This document shows positions 1 to 6,360 of a stretch of DNA of 6,496 nucleotides, piece after piece. Origin of the DNA: an uncultured Collinsella sp. (GTDB lineage Bacteria; Actinomycetota; Coriobacteriia; Coriobacteriales; Coriobacteriaceae). Position 1 is the stretch's first letter, and each line of letters starts with the position of its first letter. Under the pieces are notes generated by a model. The model worked only from the letters and a program-made list of their open reading frames with translations, searched no databases and was not told the DNA's origin. The position numbers and the translations under genes were made by a program. The DNA is taken from NCBI GenBank assembly GCA_902495085.1, contig CABUWA010000111.1:1-6496 (forward strand), in the 5' to 3' direction.

Positions 1-932
1 CCGCCCTCGGGAAGCGTGGCCTCGGCAGAGCACATGCCCTTCACGGCCTGGTAGATGTTCTGGTCGAGCGGGTAGCCGCCGTTGGTGGTGATGGCAATCT
101 CGCACTCAACGGGCTCAACGCCGGCAAGGCTCTTCACGAACTCGCAGCCAGCCTCGTGCGCCTTGTGGATATCGCCGGCAAAGGAGCCGATGACCTCGTG
201 CTTGCCGTTGAGCACCACGTTAAGCACAAAGGCAAGGTGAGCCATCTCGGCAGCGGCAAACATGTCCTCGCTCACGTGGTTGTGGCACAGGTTGCCGGCA
301 CGCGAATGGGAATCGTTCACAAACTGACCGTTGTGGTTGTACATGATGGTCTTGTAGCTGGCGATGCCAGGCAGGACGGACTTGCGGCTACCAGAGAAAC
401 CGGCAAAGAAGTGCGGCTCAATAAAGCCCTCGGCAAGCAGCAGATCGCAATCGGCGGCAATCTTGTTGATGATGCACTCGCCACCGGAAGGCAGGGTGCC
501 GATCTTTTTCATCATGCTGTCGTCAGTCGCGACGTGCATAACGATTTCCTCGTTGGCAACGATCTCCTCGCCGTACTTGTTGACGAGCTCCTCGTGCGTC
601 GAGGGGCGGTGCATACCAGTCGCAACCAGAATACGAACGCGAGCCTCAGGCGCTGCAGTATGGATGTGATGCAGCAGAATAGGCATCGTTACACGCGAAG
701 GAACCGGACGCGTATGGTCGGAGCTAATGATGACAATGTCCTTCTTGCCAGCGCAAAGCTCCTCGAGCGAAGGCGAGCCATAAGGATTGGCAAGCGACTC
801 CTCTACCAGCTCTTCCTGCGATTTTGTAGTCTTAAACTCGTTTTGATGACCTTCCATCACACCCGCGAAGTTCTTATCCTCGAGCTCCAGATGCAACGTC
901 TTGTGGTCAAACGGCAGTTCACATTCAAACAA
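1..932 (-). CDS. larA: Lactate racemase family protein LarA, C-terminus cut by window edge
   Basis: LarA interconverts D- and L-lactate in the cytoplasm using a nickel pincer cofactor (a pyridinium bis-thioacid mononucleotide) tethered to a lysine. Some homologs act on other 2-hydroxyacids. The visible 310 residues contain SSDHTRPVPS (70-79), ATGMHRPST (104-112), EPHFFAGFSGSRKSVLPG (172-189), YNH (198-200) and YQAVKG (294-299). Counted from the TTG codon at 930-932, the key residues fall at D72, R75, H108, H174, K184, H200, Q295 and K298. As I recall, these are the positions reported for Lactobacillus plantarum LarA: K184 is the cofactor attachment site, H200 the nickel ligand, and H108 and H174 the acid/base pair. 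TTG is the only usable start before an in-frame TGA at 954-956, and an AGAGG lies 10 bases upstream. The next ATG would delete about 25 residues of the N-terminal strand. About 110 C-terminal residues should lie beyond base 1. The cofactor genes larB, larC and larE are not in the window. The family call is firm; the substrate is not. Confidence 0.93.
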   Translation of the reverse strand, partial: MFECELPFDHKTLHLELEDKNFAGVMEGHQNEFKTTKSQEELVEESLANPYGSPSLEELCAGKKDIVIISSDHTRPVPSRVTMPILLHHIHTAAPEARVRILVATGMHRPSTHEELVNKYGEEIVANEEIVMHVATDDSMMKKIGTLPSGGECIINKIAADCDLLLAEGFIEPHFFAGFSGSRKSVLPGIASYKTIMYNHNGQFVNDSHSRAGNLCHNHVSEDMFAAAEMAHLAFVLNVVLNGKHEVIGSFAGDIHKAHEAGCEFVKSLAGVEPVECEIAITTNGGYPLDQNIYQAVKGMCSAEATLPEG

Positions 933-1055
933 TGACGAGCGCCCTCTTCCTTTTCAACTGACACACTAGATAAACCGTTGGAAGGATACGCCGCTCACCG
1001 AAAAACACCACCGTCCACCGACTCATTAACACAACGTTCATATTTGACCCACAAC
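933..1055 (-). other. larA leader, no clear promoter seen
   Basis: This stretch separates the terminator at 1056-1088 from the larA TTG start. It contains the AGGAAGAGG ribosome-binding region at 943-951. I looked for -10 and -35 elements on the minus strand and found only weak candidates, such as GTTAAT and TATCCT, without a matching TTGACA-like box. The promoter position therefore stays open. A minus-strand frame at 925-1170 crosses it but lacks a ribosome-binding site and has shadow-like composition. Confidence 0.4.
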
Positions 1056-1088
1056 AAAATGGCCGCGATCCCAAACGGGACCGCGGCC
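1056..1088 (-). terminator. Rho-independent terminator, minus-strand transcript
   Basis: In minus-strand RNA, bases 1088-1077 pair with 1072-1061 to give a 12-bp GC-rich stem closed by a GUUU loop, followed by AUUUU (1060-1056). The one non-Watson-Crick position is a G-U pair in minus-strand RNA but a C-A mismatch in plus-strand RNA. The U tract is also only on the minus-strand side. Both facts indicate that it acts on leftward transcription. It lies about 130 bases upstream of larA, so it most likely ends a transcript entering from the 1142-1413 region or from ppc. It could alternatively be an attenuator in the larA leader. Confidence 0.75.
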
Positions 1089-1171
1089 GCCTGTCAAAGA
1101 CACTATAGACAGGATGATTTACGCAGCGCCGAGGCAAACATCTAGTCCGAGACGTACGCACGTAAGCCATT

Positions 1172-1200
1172 TTGCATAAATTCGTTAATTAATTGCATAA
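1172..1200. promoter_or_regulatory. Paired TTGCATAA boxes, possible regulator site
   Basis: The octamer TTGCATAA occurs at 1172-1179 and again at 1193-1200. The start-to-start spacing is 21 bases, two helical turns, within an AT-rich stretch that stands out from its surroundings. Tandem ArgR sites are classically 18-bp boxes spaced 3 bp apart, which gives the same 21-bp period, and their core is of the type TGCAT/ATTCA. The resemblance is suggestive only. No arginine gene is in the window, and the nearest downstream gene on the minus strand is larA, 240 bases away. Confidence 0.25.
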
Positions 1201-1413
1201 GATGGCGCATGGATTTCTGGCCATAACTGGGTAGTACCCTCCGGAGCGTGCATTTTTGCGAGTATTCAGCATCGCGGGATAAGATTTTGGTGCCAAAAAT
1301 CTTTCAAAAGGTAGATAGTCCTCATGACTCGACCCATCTGGATAGCATGCGGCGAGAAACCAGCCATATATGATCGTCGCCAAAGCCCAATCGTCGTGCA
1401 AAAGCATCAACAA
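1189..1413 (-). CDS. Possible small or decayed ORF of unknown function
   Basis: I do not recognise this reading frame. It encodes up to 74 residues from a TTG codon. No Shine-Dalgarno sequence precedes it and no catalytic motif is visible. Unlike most antisense frames here, its composition looks protein-like, with aromatic and acidic clusters such as DDWALATIIYGWFLAA, DYLPFERFLAPKSYPAML and GGYYPVMARNPCAIL. A second minus-strand frame overlaps its 3' half, is open from 1303 to a TAG at 1142-1144, and also looks protein-like (LMQLINEFMQNGLRAYVSD). Two plausible frames in succession suggest a frameshifted remnant or a dispersed sequence rather than one intact gene. The strong minus-strand terminator at 1056-1088 fits a transcription unit that once ended, or still ends, there. 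Confidence 0.25.
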   Translation of the reverse strand: MLMLLHDDWALATIIYGWFLAACYPDGSSHEDYLPFERFLAPKSYPAMLNTRKNARSGGYYPVMARNPCAILCN

Positions 1414-1504
1414 AGGCAGCGAAAGCCGGCTATGGCCTTATGCATCAATCTTTGGCTGCTGAAAACTCCGTTTTTTGCACGTCGCCCCAAGCACCACCCT
1501 CACC

Positions 1505-1835
1505 CAGCGGCTGATCCGCCGAAGACCGGACATCGCAGGGCCCGCCATTAGTCTACTTTTAGGCACACCCCGCAGGACGCAAGAAGCCCTCGCCGCACTC
1601 CACGCTATGCGCGAAGCGCGCCTTATTCCCTTCAGCTTTAATCCCAGAAGACCGAGGACGAAGGGGCCCGATGGGTTTCCCTCTGAATGCATTCCGCAGC
1701 ACGAAGCCCTTTCCAAACGCGCGAAGCGCGCCATTATTCCCCCAGCAGTAATCCACTGAAGACCGGACATCGCAGGGCCCGCCATTAGTTTACTTTTAGG
1801 CACACTCCGCAGGACGCAAGAAGCCCTCGCCGCAC
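1505..1835. repeat. Tandem array of three diverged ~111-126 bp units
   Basis: Three copies begin with GAAGACCG at 1521, 1647 and 1758. The outer two agree over 78 bp (1521-1598 and 1758-1835) with only two differences, at 1553/1790 and 1569/1806. The middle copy is strongly diverged but keeps the same order of blocks: GAAGACCG, GGGCCCG, TCCGCAG and AAGCCCT. Between units lies a second shared block that starts with the mini-hairpin GCGCGAAGCGCG (1609-1620 and 1719-1730) and continues with TTATTCCC, CAGC and TAATCC before the next GAAGACCG. A partial lead-in copy is at 1505-1520. The array sits between the ppc 3' end and larA. Frames across it encode repeated peptides such as PKSKLMAGPAMSGL, which follow automatically from the DNA repetition. 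Confidence 0.8.
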
Positions 1836-1901
1836 GAAGTGCGCAGCGAGGGCTTCTTGCATGTCTGAGGACGTGCCTAAAAGTAAACTAATGGCGGGCC
1901 C
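1775..1901. repeat. 127-bp palindromic element next to the ppc stop
   Basis: Outer arms of 29 bp match perfectly in inverted orientation (1775-1803 and 1873-1901). They run from GGGCCCGCCATTAG through TTACTTTTAGGCAC. Twelve unpaired bases on each side separate them from an inner hairpin: a 15-bp perfect stem (1816-1830 with 1846-1860), then a CA bulge, a 5-bp stem and a GAA loop. Neither side is followed by a T tract, so this is not a standard intrinsic terminator, although its position 22 bp beyond the ppc stop makes a role in ppc mRNA 3'-end formation possible. The left half (1775-1835) is also the last unit of the tandem array, so the two structures share sequence. No transposase gene or clear target-site duplication is visible. 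Confidence 0.8.
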
Positions 1902-1922
1902 GGACGACTACAGGGCTATCGA

Positions 1923-4748
1923 TTACCCCGTGTTTTGCAGTCCTGCCGAGACGCCGGTCACAGTCGAAAGAATCAGGCTCATGTACTCGGCCTTCTTCTC
2001 CTCGGCCATCTCGTCCTGGTTCATACGCACCTCGCGAAGGGCGCGAACCTGGGCGATGGACAGGGCGTCGACATAGGGGTTACGCACGCGAACGGCGCAG
2101 CCGAGCACGCGGCGGCGCTGCAGCGGCCACTCGTCACCAACGATGGCAAGGACCCACTTACGCGTGAGCTGCATCTCGGTAAAGACCTTCTCGGACAGAT
2201 CCTGGCGATCGCCCAGGTGCAGATACATCTTGGCGATGCGCTGATCGGTCTTGGCGATCGACATCTCAATATTGTCGATAAAGGTGCGGAAGAACGGCCA
2301 CTCCTGGTAGGCAGCCTTAAGCTGGTCCAGATCGCCAAACTGCTCGCAGGCGGTGCCCAGGCCGTACCAAGCGGCCAGGTTAATGCGCGCCTGGCTCCAG
2401 CTGAAAATCCACGGAATGGTACGCAGGTCGTCGAGCGACTTGGCACCCAAACCGCGCTTGGCGGGACGCGAGCCGATCGGCAGCAGACCGACCTCGGTCA
2501 GCGGCGTCACGGTCGAGAACCACGGTGTAAAGTCCTCGGTGTTCAGCAGGTCCAGATAGCGCTCGTGGCTTGCGGTGTTGAGCTTCTCGGCCATATCCCA
2601 GAACTTCTGCGTGGTCTCGGTGTTGGTCTTCTCGACACTCGGGGCCGACTGCAAAAGCGTTGCGGCAGCAACGGACTCAACATGGCGCTGAGCCAGCGTG
2701 CGGTTGCCGTAACGGGCAAAGATGACCTCGCCCTGCTCGGTGAGCTTAAAGAAGCAGTTGACCGAACCCTTGGGCTGCGCCAGCACGGCCTTATTGGCCG
2801 GGCCGCCACCACGGCCCACGGCACCGCCGCGACCGTGCATGAGCACCAGGTCGATATCGTTCTTCTCGGCCCACTTGGCGATGCGCTCCTGCGCGGAGTG
2901 CAGCGCGAGCATGGCCGTGGTAGGACCGGCGTCCTTGGAGGAGTCGGAATAGCCCAGCATGACCTCCATGCGGCGGTTGGTCTGGGCAAGGCGCTTTTGC
3001 ACCACGGGCAGCGTAAGCATCTGGTCGAGCACGTCGACGCAGCCCTCGAGGTCCTCGAGCTGCTCGAACAGCGGGATCACGTCGAGCTCGGGGACATCCT
3101 CCTCGTGTGCAAAGGACAGGTGGGCAAGCTCAAAGACGTCGGCCACATGCTGGGCGCTCTTGGTGAACGAGATGATGTAGCGGTGCGCCATCTTCTTGCC
3201 GTAGCGCTTTTGGATGGAGCCGATAGCGCGGAAGGTATCGATGACCTCGCGCGTCATGGGCTGCAGGTCGCCATGGATACCGTTCTCGTGGATATCCTTG
3301 AGGGCGCGGGCGTGCACCACGGAGTGCTGACGGAACTCCATCTCGACCATATGGAAGCCGAAGGACTCGACCTGCCAGATGATGGTTTGGACCGGGCCGT
3401 AGGCAGCACGGACGGCACCGCAGGCGGCCAGCGAACGCTGGACGACGCGCAGGTCATCCAGGAACTCGTCGGCGCTGTGGTACATGGTGTCGGTGATACG
3501 ACGGACGGTGGCGTTCAGGCGGTCGGCCATGACGAGCATGACGGCGCGATGCGGCTCGTGCTCGGAGATCAGCTCGGCGCGGGCCGTGTACTGGGTGCTC
3601 ATCTCGACCTGATGGTTCCACAGGTTGATGAGCTCGGCAGACGGCTTGCTGTAGGTAGCCTCGAGCGTGAGGTTGCGGCCGATGTGGCGGCACTTGTCCT
3701 CGAGCTTGAGCACCATGTGCGTAAAGTACTTGGCGGCGACCTCACGACTCACCTTGGCGGTGACGTTGGGGTTACCGTCGCGGTCGGAACCGATCCAGCT
3801 GCCGGGATGGAAGAACGCCGGGCACAGCGGCGGCACAGTACCGGCCTTGTCGCCCAGCACCCAATCGTCAAAACGACGATAGATAACGGGGATAACGTCG
3901 AACAGCGTGTTATCGAAGATGTCGATGATGGTATCGGCTTCCTCGACCGGCGTGGGCTTCTTGAGCGCGATGGGACTCGTACGCACCAGGGCGTCGATCT
4001 CCTGCAGCATATGGCGCTCGTTCTCCACCAGGTCGGAGCCGCCCAGACGCGGACGCTCCTCCAGCAGGTTGGAGATACGGCGGATCTTGCCCTCGACGGC
4101 CTTACGACGGGCCTCGGTGGGATGTGCGGTAAAGACAGGGTGGAACTCGAGCTTGTCGAGCAGCTCGTTGGCACCCTCGACACCCAGCTCATTCACCAGC
4201 TGGTGATAGGCAACGGTAAGCTCGTTGGCAGGATCGACCTCGGTATCGGTCGACGCACCGGCCTCGCGCTCGCGCAGCTGCGCCACACGGTAGTTCTCCT
4301 CCGACAGGTTTGCCAGATGGAAAAAGCTCGTAAAGGCGCGAACGATGACCTGCTGCTTATCGAGCGGCAGGCTGTCGATCAAATCGACGACCTCACGAAA
4401 TGCCACGGCAGTGGGCTCGTCGGCGGTGGGCACGCCCTGCTCGTCGACGGCTTCGTCGGCAGCGCAGGTACCGGGGTTGCCGGCATTGACCACAATCTCG
4501 GCTGTCAAAATCTTGTCGAACAGGTCCGCGATCTCGGGATCATACTCGCTAAGCACACGGCGCTCCAGGCGCAAGAACAGCGCCAGATTGTCGCGCAGCT
4601 CCTCGGGGATCTCGATCTCGGCGAGACGCTCCCTGGACTCGGCATTCGAGCCGATTCGGTTAACGAGGCGGTTGACCACGGCAGCGACGCGCGCCGCGGC
4701 TTCGGGTACAGACTGGTTGCTTAGGTTCTCAGCCACGTTTCCTCCCAT
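1923..4748 (-). CDS. ppc: Phosphoenolpyruvate carboxylase
   Basis: Ppc catalyses PEP + bicarbonate to oxaloacetate + phosphate, the cytoplasmic anaplerotic step that feeds aspartate and the reductive C4 branch. The 941 residues carry the family signatures in order: FTAHPTEARR (206-215, catalytic H209), GSDRDGNP (320-327), GYSDSSKDAG (599-608, K605), MHGRGGAVGRGGGP (637-650, R640 and R646), GSRPAKRG (759-766), LRTIPWIFSWSQARINLAAW (775-794) and the invariant C-terminal NTG. By alignment from memory with the E. coli enzyme, the four aspartate-inhibitor contacts (R587, K773, R832, N881) correspond to R646, K833, R889 and N939, so feedback inhibition by aspartate or malate is likely. Length is slightly above the usual 880-930. 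It is complete and intact. The coordinates use the ATG at 4748, but the GTG at 4736 (VAENLSN...) has better ribosome-binding-site spacing and may be the true start. Confidence 0.97.
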   Translation of the reverse strand: MGGNVAENLSNQSVPEAAARVAAVVNRLVNRIGSNAESRERLAEIEIPEELRDNLALFLRLERRVLSEYDPEIADLFDKILTAEIVVNAGNPGTCAADEAVDEQGVPTADEPTAVAFREVVDLIDSLPLDKQQVIVRAFTSFFHLANLSEENYRVAQLREREAGASTDTEVDPANELTVAYHQLVNELGVEGANELLDKLEFHPVFTAHPTEARRKAVEGKIRRISNLLEERPRLGGSDLVENERHMLQEIDALVRTSPIALKKPTPVEEADTIIDIFDNTLFDVIPVIYRRFDDWVLGDKAGTVPPLCPAFFHPGSWIGSDRDGNPNVTAKVSREVAAKYFTHMVLKLEDKCRHIGRNLTLEATYSKPSAELINLWNHQVEMSTQYTARAELISEHEPHRAVMLVMADRLNATVRRITDTMYHSADEFLDDLRVVQRSLAACGAVRAAYGPVQTIIWQVESFGFHMVEMEFRQHSVVHARALKDIHENGIHGDLQPMTREVIDTFRAIGSIQKRYGKKMAHRYIISFTKSAQHVADVFELAHLSFAHEEDVPELDVIPLFEQLEDLEGCVDVLDQMLTLPVVQKRLAQTNRRMEVMLGYSDSSKDAGPTTAMLALHSAQERIAKWAEKNDIDLVLMHGRGGAVGRGGGPANKAVLAQPKGSVNCFFKLTEQGEVIFARYGNRTLAQRHVESVAAATLLQSAPSVEKTNTETTQKFWDMAEKLNTASHERYLDLLNTEDFTPWFSTVTPLTEVGLLPIGSRPAKRGLGAKSLDDLRTIPWIFSWSQARINLAAWYGLGTACEQFGDLDQLKAAYQEWPFFRTFIDNIEMSIAKTDQRIAKMYLHLGDRQDLSEKVFTEMQLTRKWVLAIVGDEWPLQRRRVLGCAVRVRNPYVDALSIAQVRALREVRMNQDEMAEEKKAEYMSLILSTVTGVSAGLQNTG

Positions 4749-4756
4749 TCCTCCTT
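4734..4756 (-). promoter_or_regulatory. Double Shine-Dalgarno, two candidate ppc starts
   Basis: In minus orientation the sequence reads AAGGAGGA directly abutting ATG (4748-4746), then GGAGGAAAC and GTG (4736-4734). AAGGAGG is only 1-2 bases from the ATG, too close for efficient initiation. GGGAGG is 4 bases from the GTG, short but acceptable. Initiation at the GTG would give a 937-residue protein starting VAENLSNQ. The four extra residues from the ATG (MGGN) are essentially a translated Shine-Dalgarno sequence, which argues for the GTG. Confidence 0.55.
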
Positions 4757-4780
4757 CTATGCACGTAACATGCAGTATTC

Positions 4781-4808
4781 ATTATAGGCGTTTGAGAAAT
4801 ACTTTCGA
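4781..4808 (-). promoter_or_regulatory. Sigma-70-type promoter of ppc
   Basis: On the minus strand a perfect TATAAT (4786-4781) is preceded, 16 bases away, by TCGAAA (4808-4803), which matches TTGACA at four of six positions. Transcription would start near 4774 and leave a leader of about 26-38 bases containing the AAGGAGG. A promoter here means ppc can be transcribed independently of hisS, although read-through from hisS cannot be excluded because no strong terminator is visible between them. Confidence 0.7.
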
Positions 4809-4882
4809 CACTGATTGCGCTTTACCACACAAAAGTATTTTCTGCATTGCAAGGGTTTTTGCCCCAAATGGTCGTATTTCTC
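4794..4882. promoter_or_regulatory. Inverted GAGAAATAC/GTATTT boxes around the ppc -35
   Basis: AAATACTTT at 4797-4805 overlaps the ppc -35 element and is mirrored by AAAGTATTT at 4832-4840. GAGAAATAC at 4794-4802 is mirrored exactly by GTATTTCTC at 4874-4882. All three boxes share the core GTATTT/AAATAC. Inverted sites on and upstream of a -35 element are a common layout for a repressor or activator operator. I cannot name the regulator, and short AT-rich boxes can recur by chance. The rest of 4749-4994 shows only weak 5-bp hairpins and no convincing hisS terminator. Confidence 0.35.
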
Positions 4883-4994
4883 GGTGGGCGGCATATGCAA
4901 GCGAGGGCATTCCGCATAAATGCGAAACACCCCCGTAACAATAGCTCGTCGCGAGCGGGACATGTTAGCGGGTCCGCAGCTCAAAAATCATACG

Positions 4995-6308
4995 CTACAG
5001 ACGCTCGCGAACCGCCTCGACGACGTTGGCCAGATCGACGAGAACCTCGTCATGGCTCTGCATGTCGCGCACCTTGACCTTGCCGGCGGCAAGCTCGTCG
5101 CCGCCCAGGACCAGGATGAGCTTGGCGCCTACCTTATCGGCCTGCTTAAACTGGGCCTTGAGCGAACGGCCCTGATAGTCGGCCTCGGTCACAATCCCTG
5201 CGGCGCGAAGCTGCTGCGTAATGGTAAAGACGTTCTGACGCAGCTCCTTGCCGGCATTGGCGACGTAGACGCACGGGACCTCCTCGGCACCCAGGTCGCT
5301 GCCAAAGGCCTGCAGGGCCAGCAGGGCGCGCTCAAAACCGACGGCGAAGCCGACGCCTGCCGTGGGCTTGCCGCCCTCGAGCTCGACGAGGCCATCGTAG
5401 CGGCCGCCGCCGCCGATGGAGCCGACACCGGCACCGGGAGCCTCGACCTCAAAGACGGTACGGGTGTAGTAGTCCAGGCCGCGCACCAAGGTGGGATCCT
5501 CGACATACTCGATACCGGCGGCATCCAGATAGCGCTTGACTTGCTCGTAGTGCTCGCGGCACTCATCGCACAGGTTGTCGCCCATCAGCGGGGCGTCGGC
5601 CATGATCTCGCGGCAGTGGTCGTTCTTGCAGTCAAAGGCACGCAGCGGGTTGAGCTCGGCGCGCTCGCGGCACTCATCGCACATCTCGTCTGCGTGATCG
5701 AGGATAAACTGCTTGACCTGCTCGCGATAGGCCGGACGGCATTGGGCATCGCCCATCGAGTTAATGAGTAGACGAAGCTTGGAAAGATCGAAGCCCAGGC
5801 GCTTGTAAAACTCCATGAGCATAATGATGCACTCGGCGTCTGCCGCCGGATCGGGAGCGCCGAGCCACTCGATGCCTACCTGGTGGAACTGACGCAGGCG
5901 ACCCTTCTGGGGACGCTCGCCGCGGAACATAGCCTCGGCGTAGTAAGCCTTAAACGGCGTGGAGCCCTGGGGCACCAGGTTGTTCTCCACAACGGCGCGC
6001 ACCACACCGGCCGTGCCCTCGGGGCGAAGCGCCAGGCGCTGCTTGGGCTTGAGCTTGGTATCGGTACCCTCGGTAAAGACGCGCTCAAGGTTGGCGCCGC
6101 TAAACACGCGGAACATCTCCTTGCGAACGACGTCGGTCGACTGGCCGATACCGTGGACAAACACGTCCACTTGCTCGATCGCGGGCGTCTCGATGGGCTT
6201 AAAGCCAAACGGCTCGAATACGCCGGCCGCAATCTGCTGCATCTTTTGCCAAGCGCGCATCTCGGCGCCGATAAGGTCGCGGGTTCCCTCCGCCTTCTGT
6301 GCCTGCAT
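4995..6308 (-). CDS. hisS: Histidine--tRNA ligase
   Basis: HisS activates histidine with ATP and transfers it to tRNA-His in the cytoplasm; it is a class II synthetase that acts as a dimer. Numbered from the ATG at 6308-6306, the 437 residues show GTRDL (8-12), LRPEGTAG (94-101), class II motif 2 FRGERPQKGRLRQFHQ (128-143), the histidine-specific RGLDYYTRTVFE (276-287) and motif 3 GVGFAVGFERAL (318-329). An anticodon-binding domain fills roughly the last 90 residues (QGRSLKAQFKQAD). Between motif 2 and the HisA loop, six cysteines form C-x2-C (210/213), C-x4-C (227/232) and C-x2-C (247/250), a likely metal-binding knuckle seen in some bacterial HisRS. The frame opens two codons earlier at TTG 6314, but AGGTG lies 7 bases from the ATG and only about one base from the TTG, so I chose the ATG. 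Length is normal (~425-440). Confidence 0.97.
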   Translation of the reverse strand: MQAQKAEGTRDLIGAEMRAWQKMQQIAAGVFEPFGFKPIETPAIEQVDVFVHGIGQSTDVVRKEMFRVFSGANLERVFTEGTDTKLKPKQRLALRPEGTAGVVRAVVENNLVPQGSTPFKAYYAEAMFRGERPQKGRLRQFHQVGIEWLGAPDPAADAECIIMLMEFYKRLGFDLSKLRLLINSMGDAQCRPAYREQVKQFILDHADEMCDECRERAELNPLRAFDCKNDHCREIMADAPLMGDNLCDECREHYEQVKRYLDAAGIEYVEDPTLVRGLDYYTRTVFEVEAPGAGVGSIGGGGRYDGLVELEGGKPTAGVGFAVGFERALLALQAFGSDLGAEEVPCVYVANAGKELRQNVFTITQQLRAAGIVTEADYQGRSLKAQFKQADKVGAKLILVLGGDELAAGKVKVRDMQSHDEVLVDLANVVEAVRERL

Positions 6309-6350
6309 GGGCAAACACCTTTCTTTTGTATCGCGTCATAGGTAGTGGTC

Positions 6351-6356
6351 ATTATA
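6351..6356 (-). promoter_or_regulatory. TATAAT -10 box of hisS promoter
   Basis: A perfect minus-strand TATAAT is placed so that transcription would begin near 6344, leaving about 36 bases before the hisS ATG. No hexamer 15-19 bases upstream resembles TTGACA; that zone is inside the hairpin arm at 6366-6398. There is no extended -10 TG dinucleotide either, so the promoter may need an activator or be weak. A leader this short leaves no room for a T-box, the usual tRNA-sensing control of synthetase genes in many Gram-positives. Confidence 0.6.
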
Positions 6357-6360
6357 CGGC

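Noticed and set aside
156..935. A 259-codon plus-strand open frame
   Set aside because: It is the antisense shadow of larA, whose minus-strand frame carries the complete visible LarA active site.
925..1170. An 81-codon minus-strand frame upstream of larA
   Set aside because: No ribosome-binding site, it runs through a strong terminator hairpin, overlaps the larA start, and has an arginine-rich, shadow-like composition.
1438..1803. A 121-codon minus-strand frame with a repeated peptide (PKSKLMAGPAMSGL and PKSRLMAGPAMSGL)
   Set aside because: The peptide repetition is a direct consequence of the 78-bp DNA repeats. The GTG start lies inside the palindrome with no Shine-Dalgarno sequence, and the same peptide also appears on the plus strand from the inverted copy. 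Kept as a repeat, not a gene.
1505..1835. Possible CRISPR-like array
   Set aside because: Units are 111-126 bp with internal divergence, not short constant repeats with unique spacers, and there are no cas genes.
1816..1860. Intrinsic terminator for ppc
   Set aside because: The hairpin is strong but no T run follows it in either direction, and it is embedded in a larger palindrome that fits a repeat element better. A termination role is possible but not supported as a standard intrinsic terminator.
1935..4724. A 929-codon open frame on the plus strand, antisense to almost all of ppc
   Set aside because: The minus-strand frame has every Ppc motif in order. The antisense frame has no recognisable motif and is rich in G, L, V, H and Q, as expected when a GC-rich gene rarely uses codons whose complements are stops.
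4920..5771. A 283-codon plus-strand open frame
   Set aside because: It is the antisense shadow of hisS and has no motif of its own.
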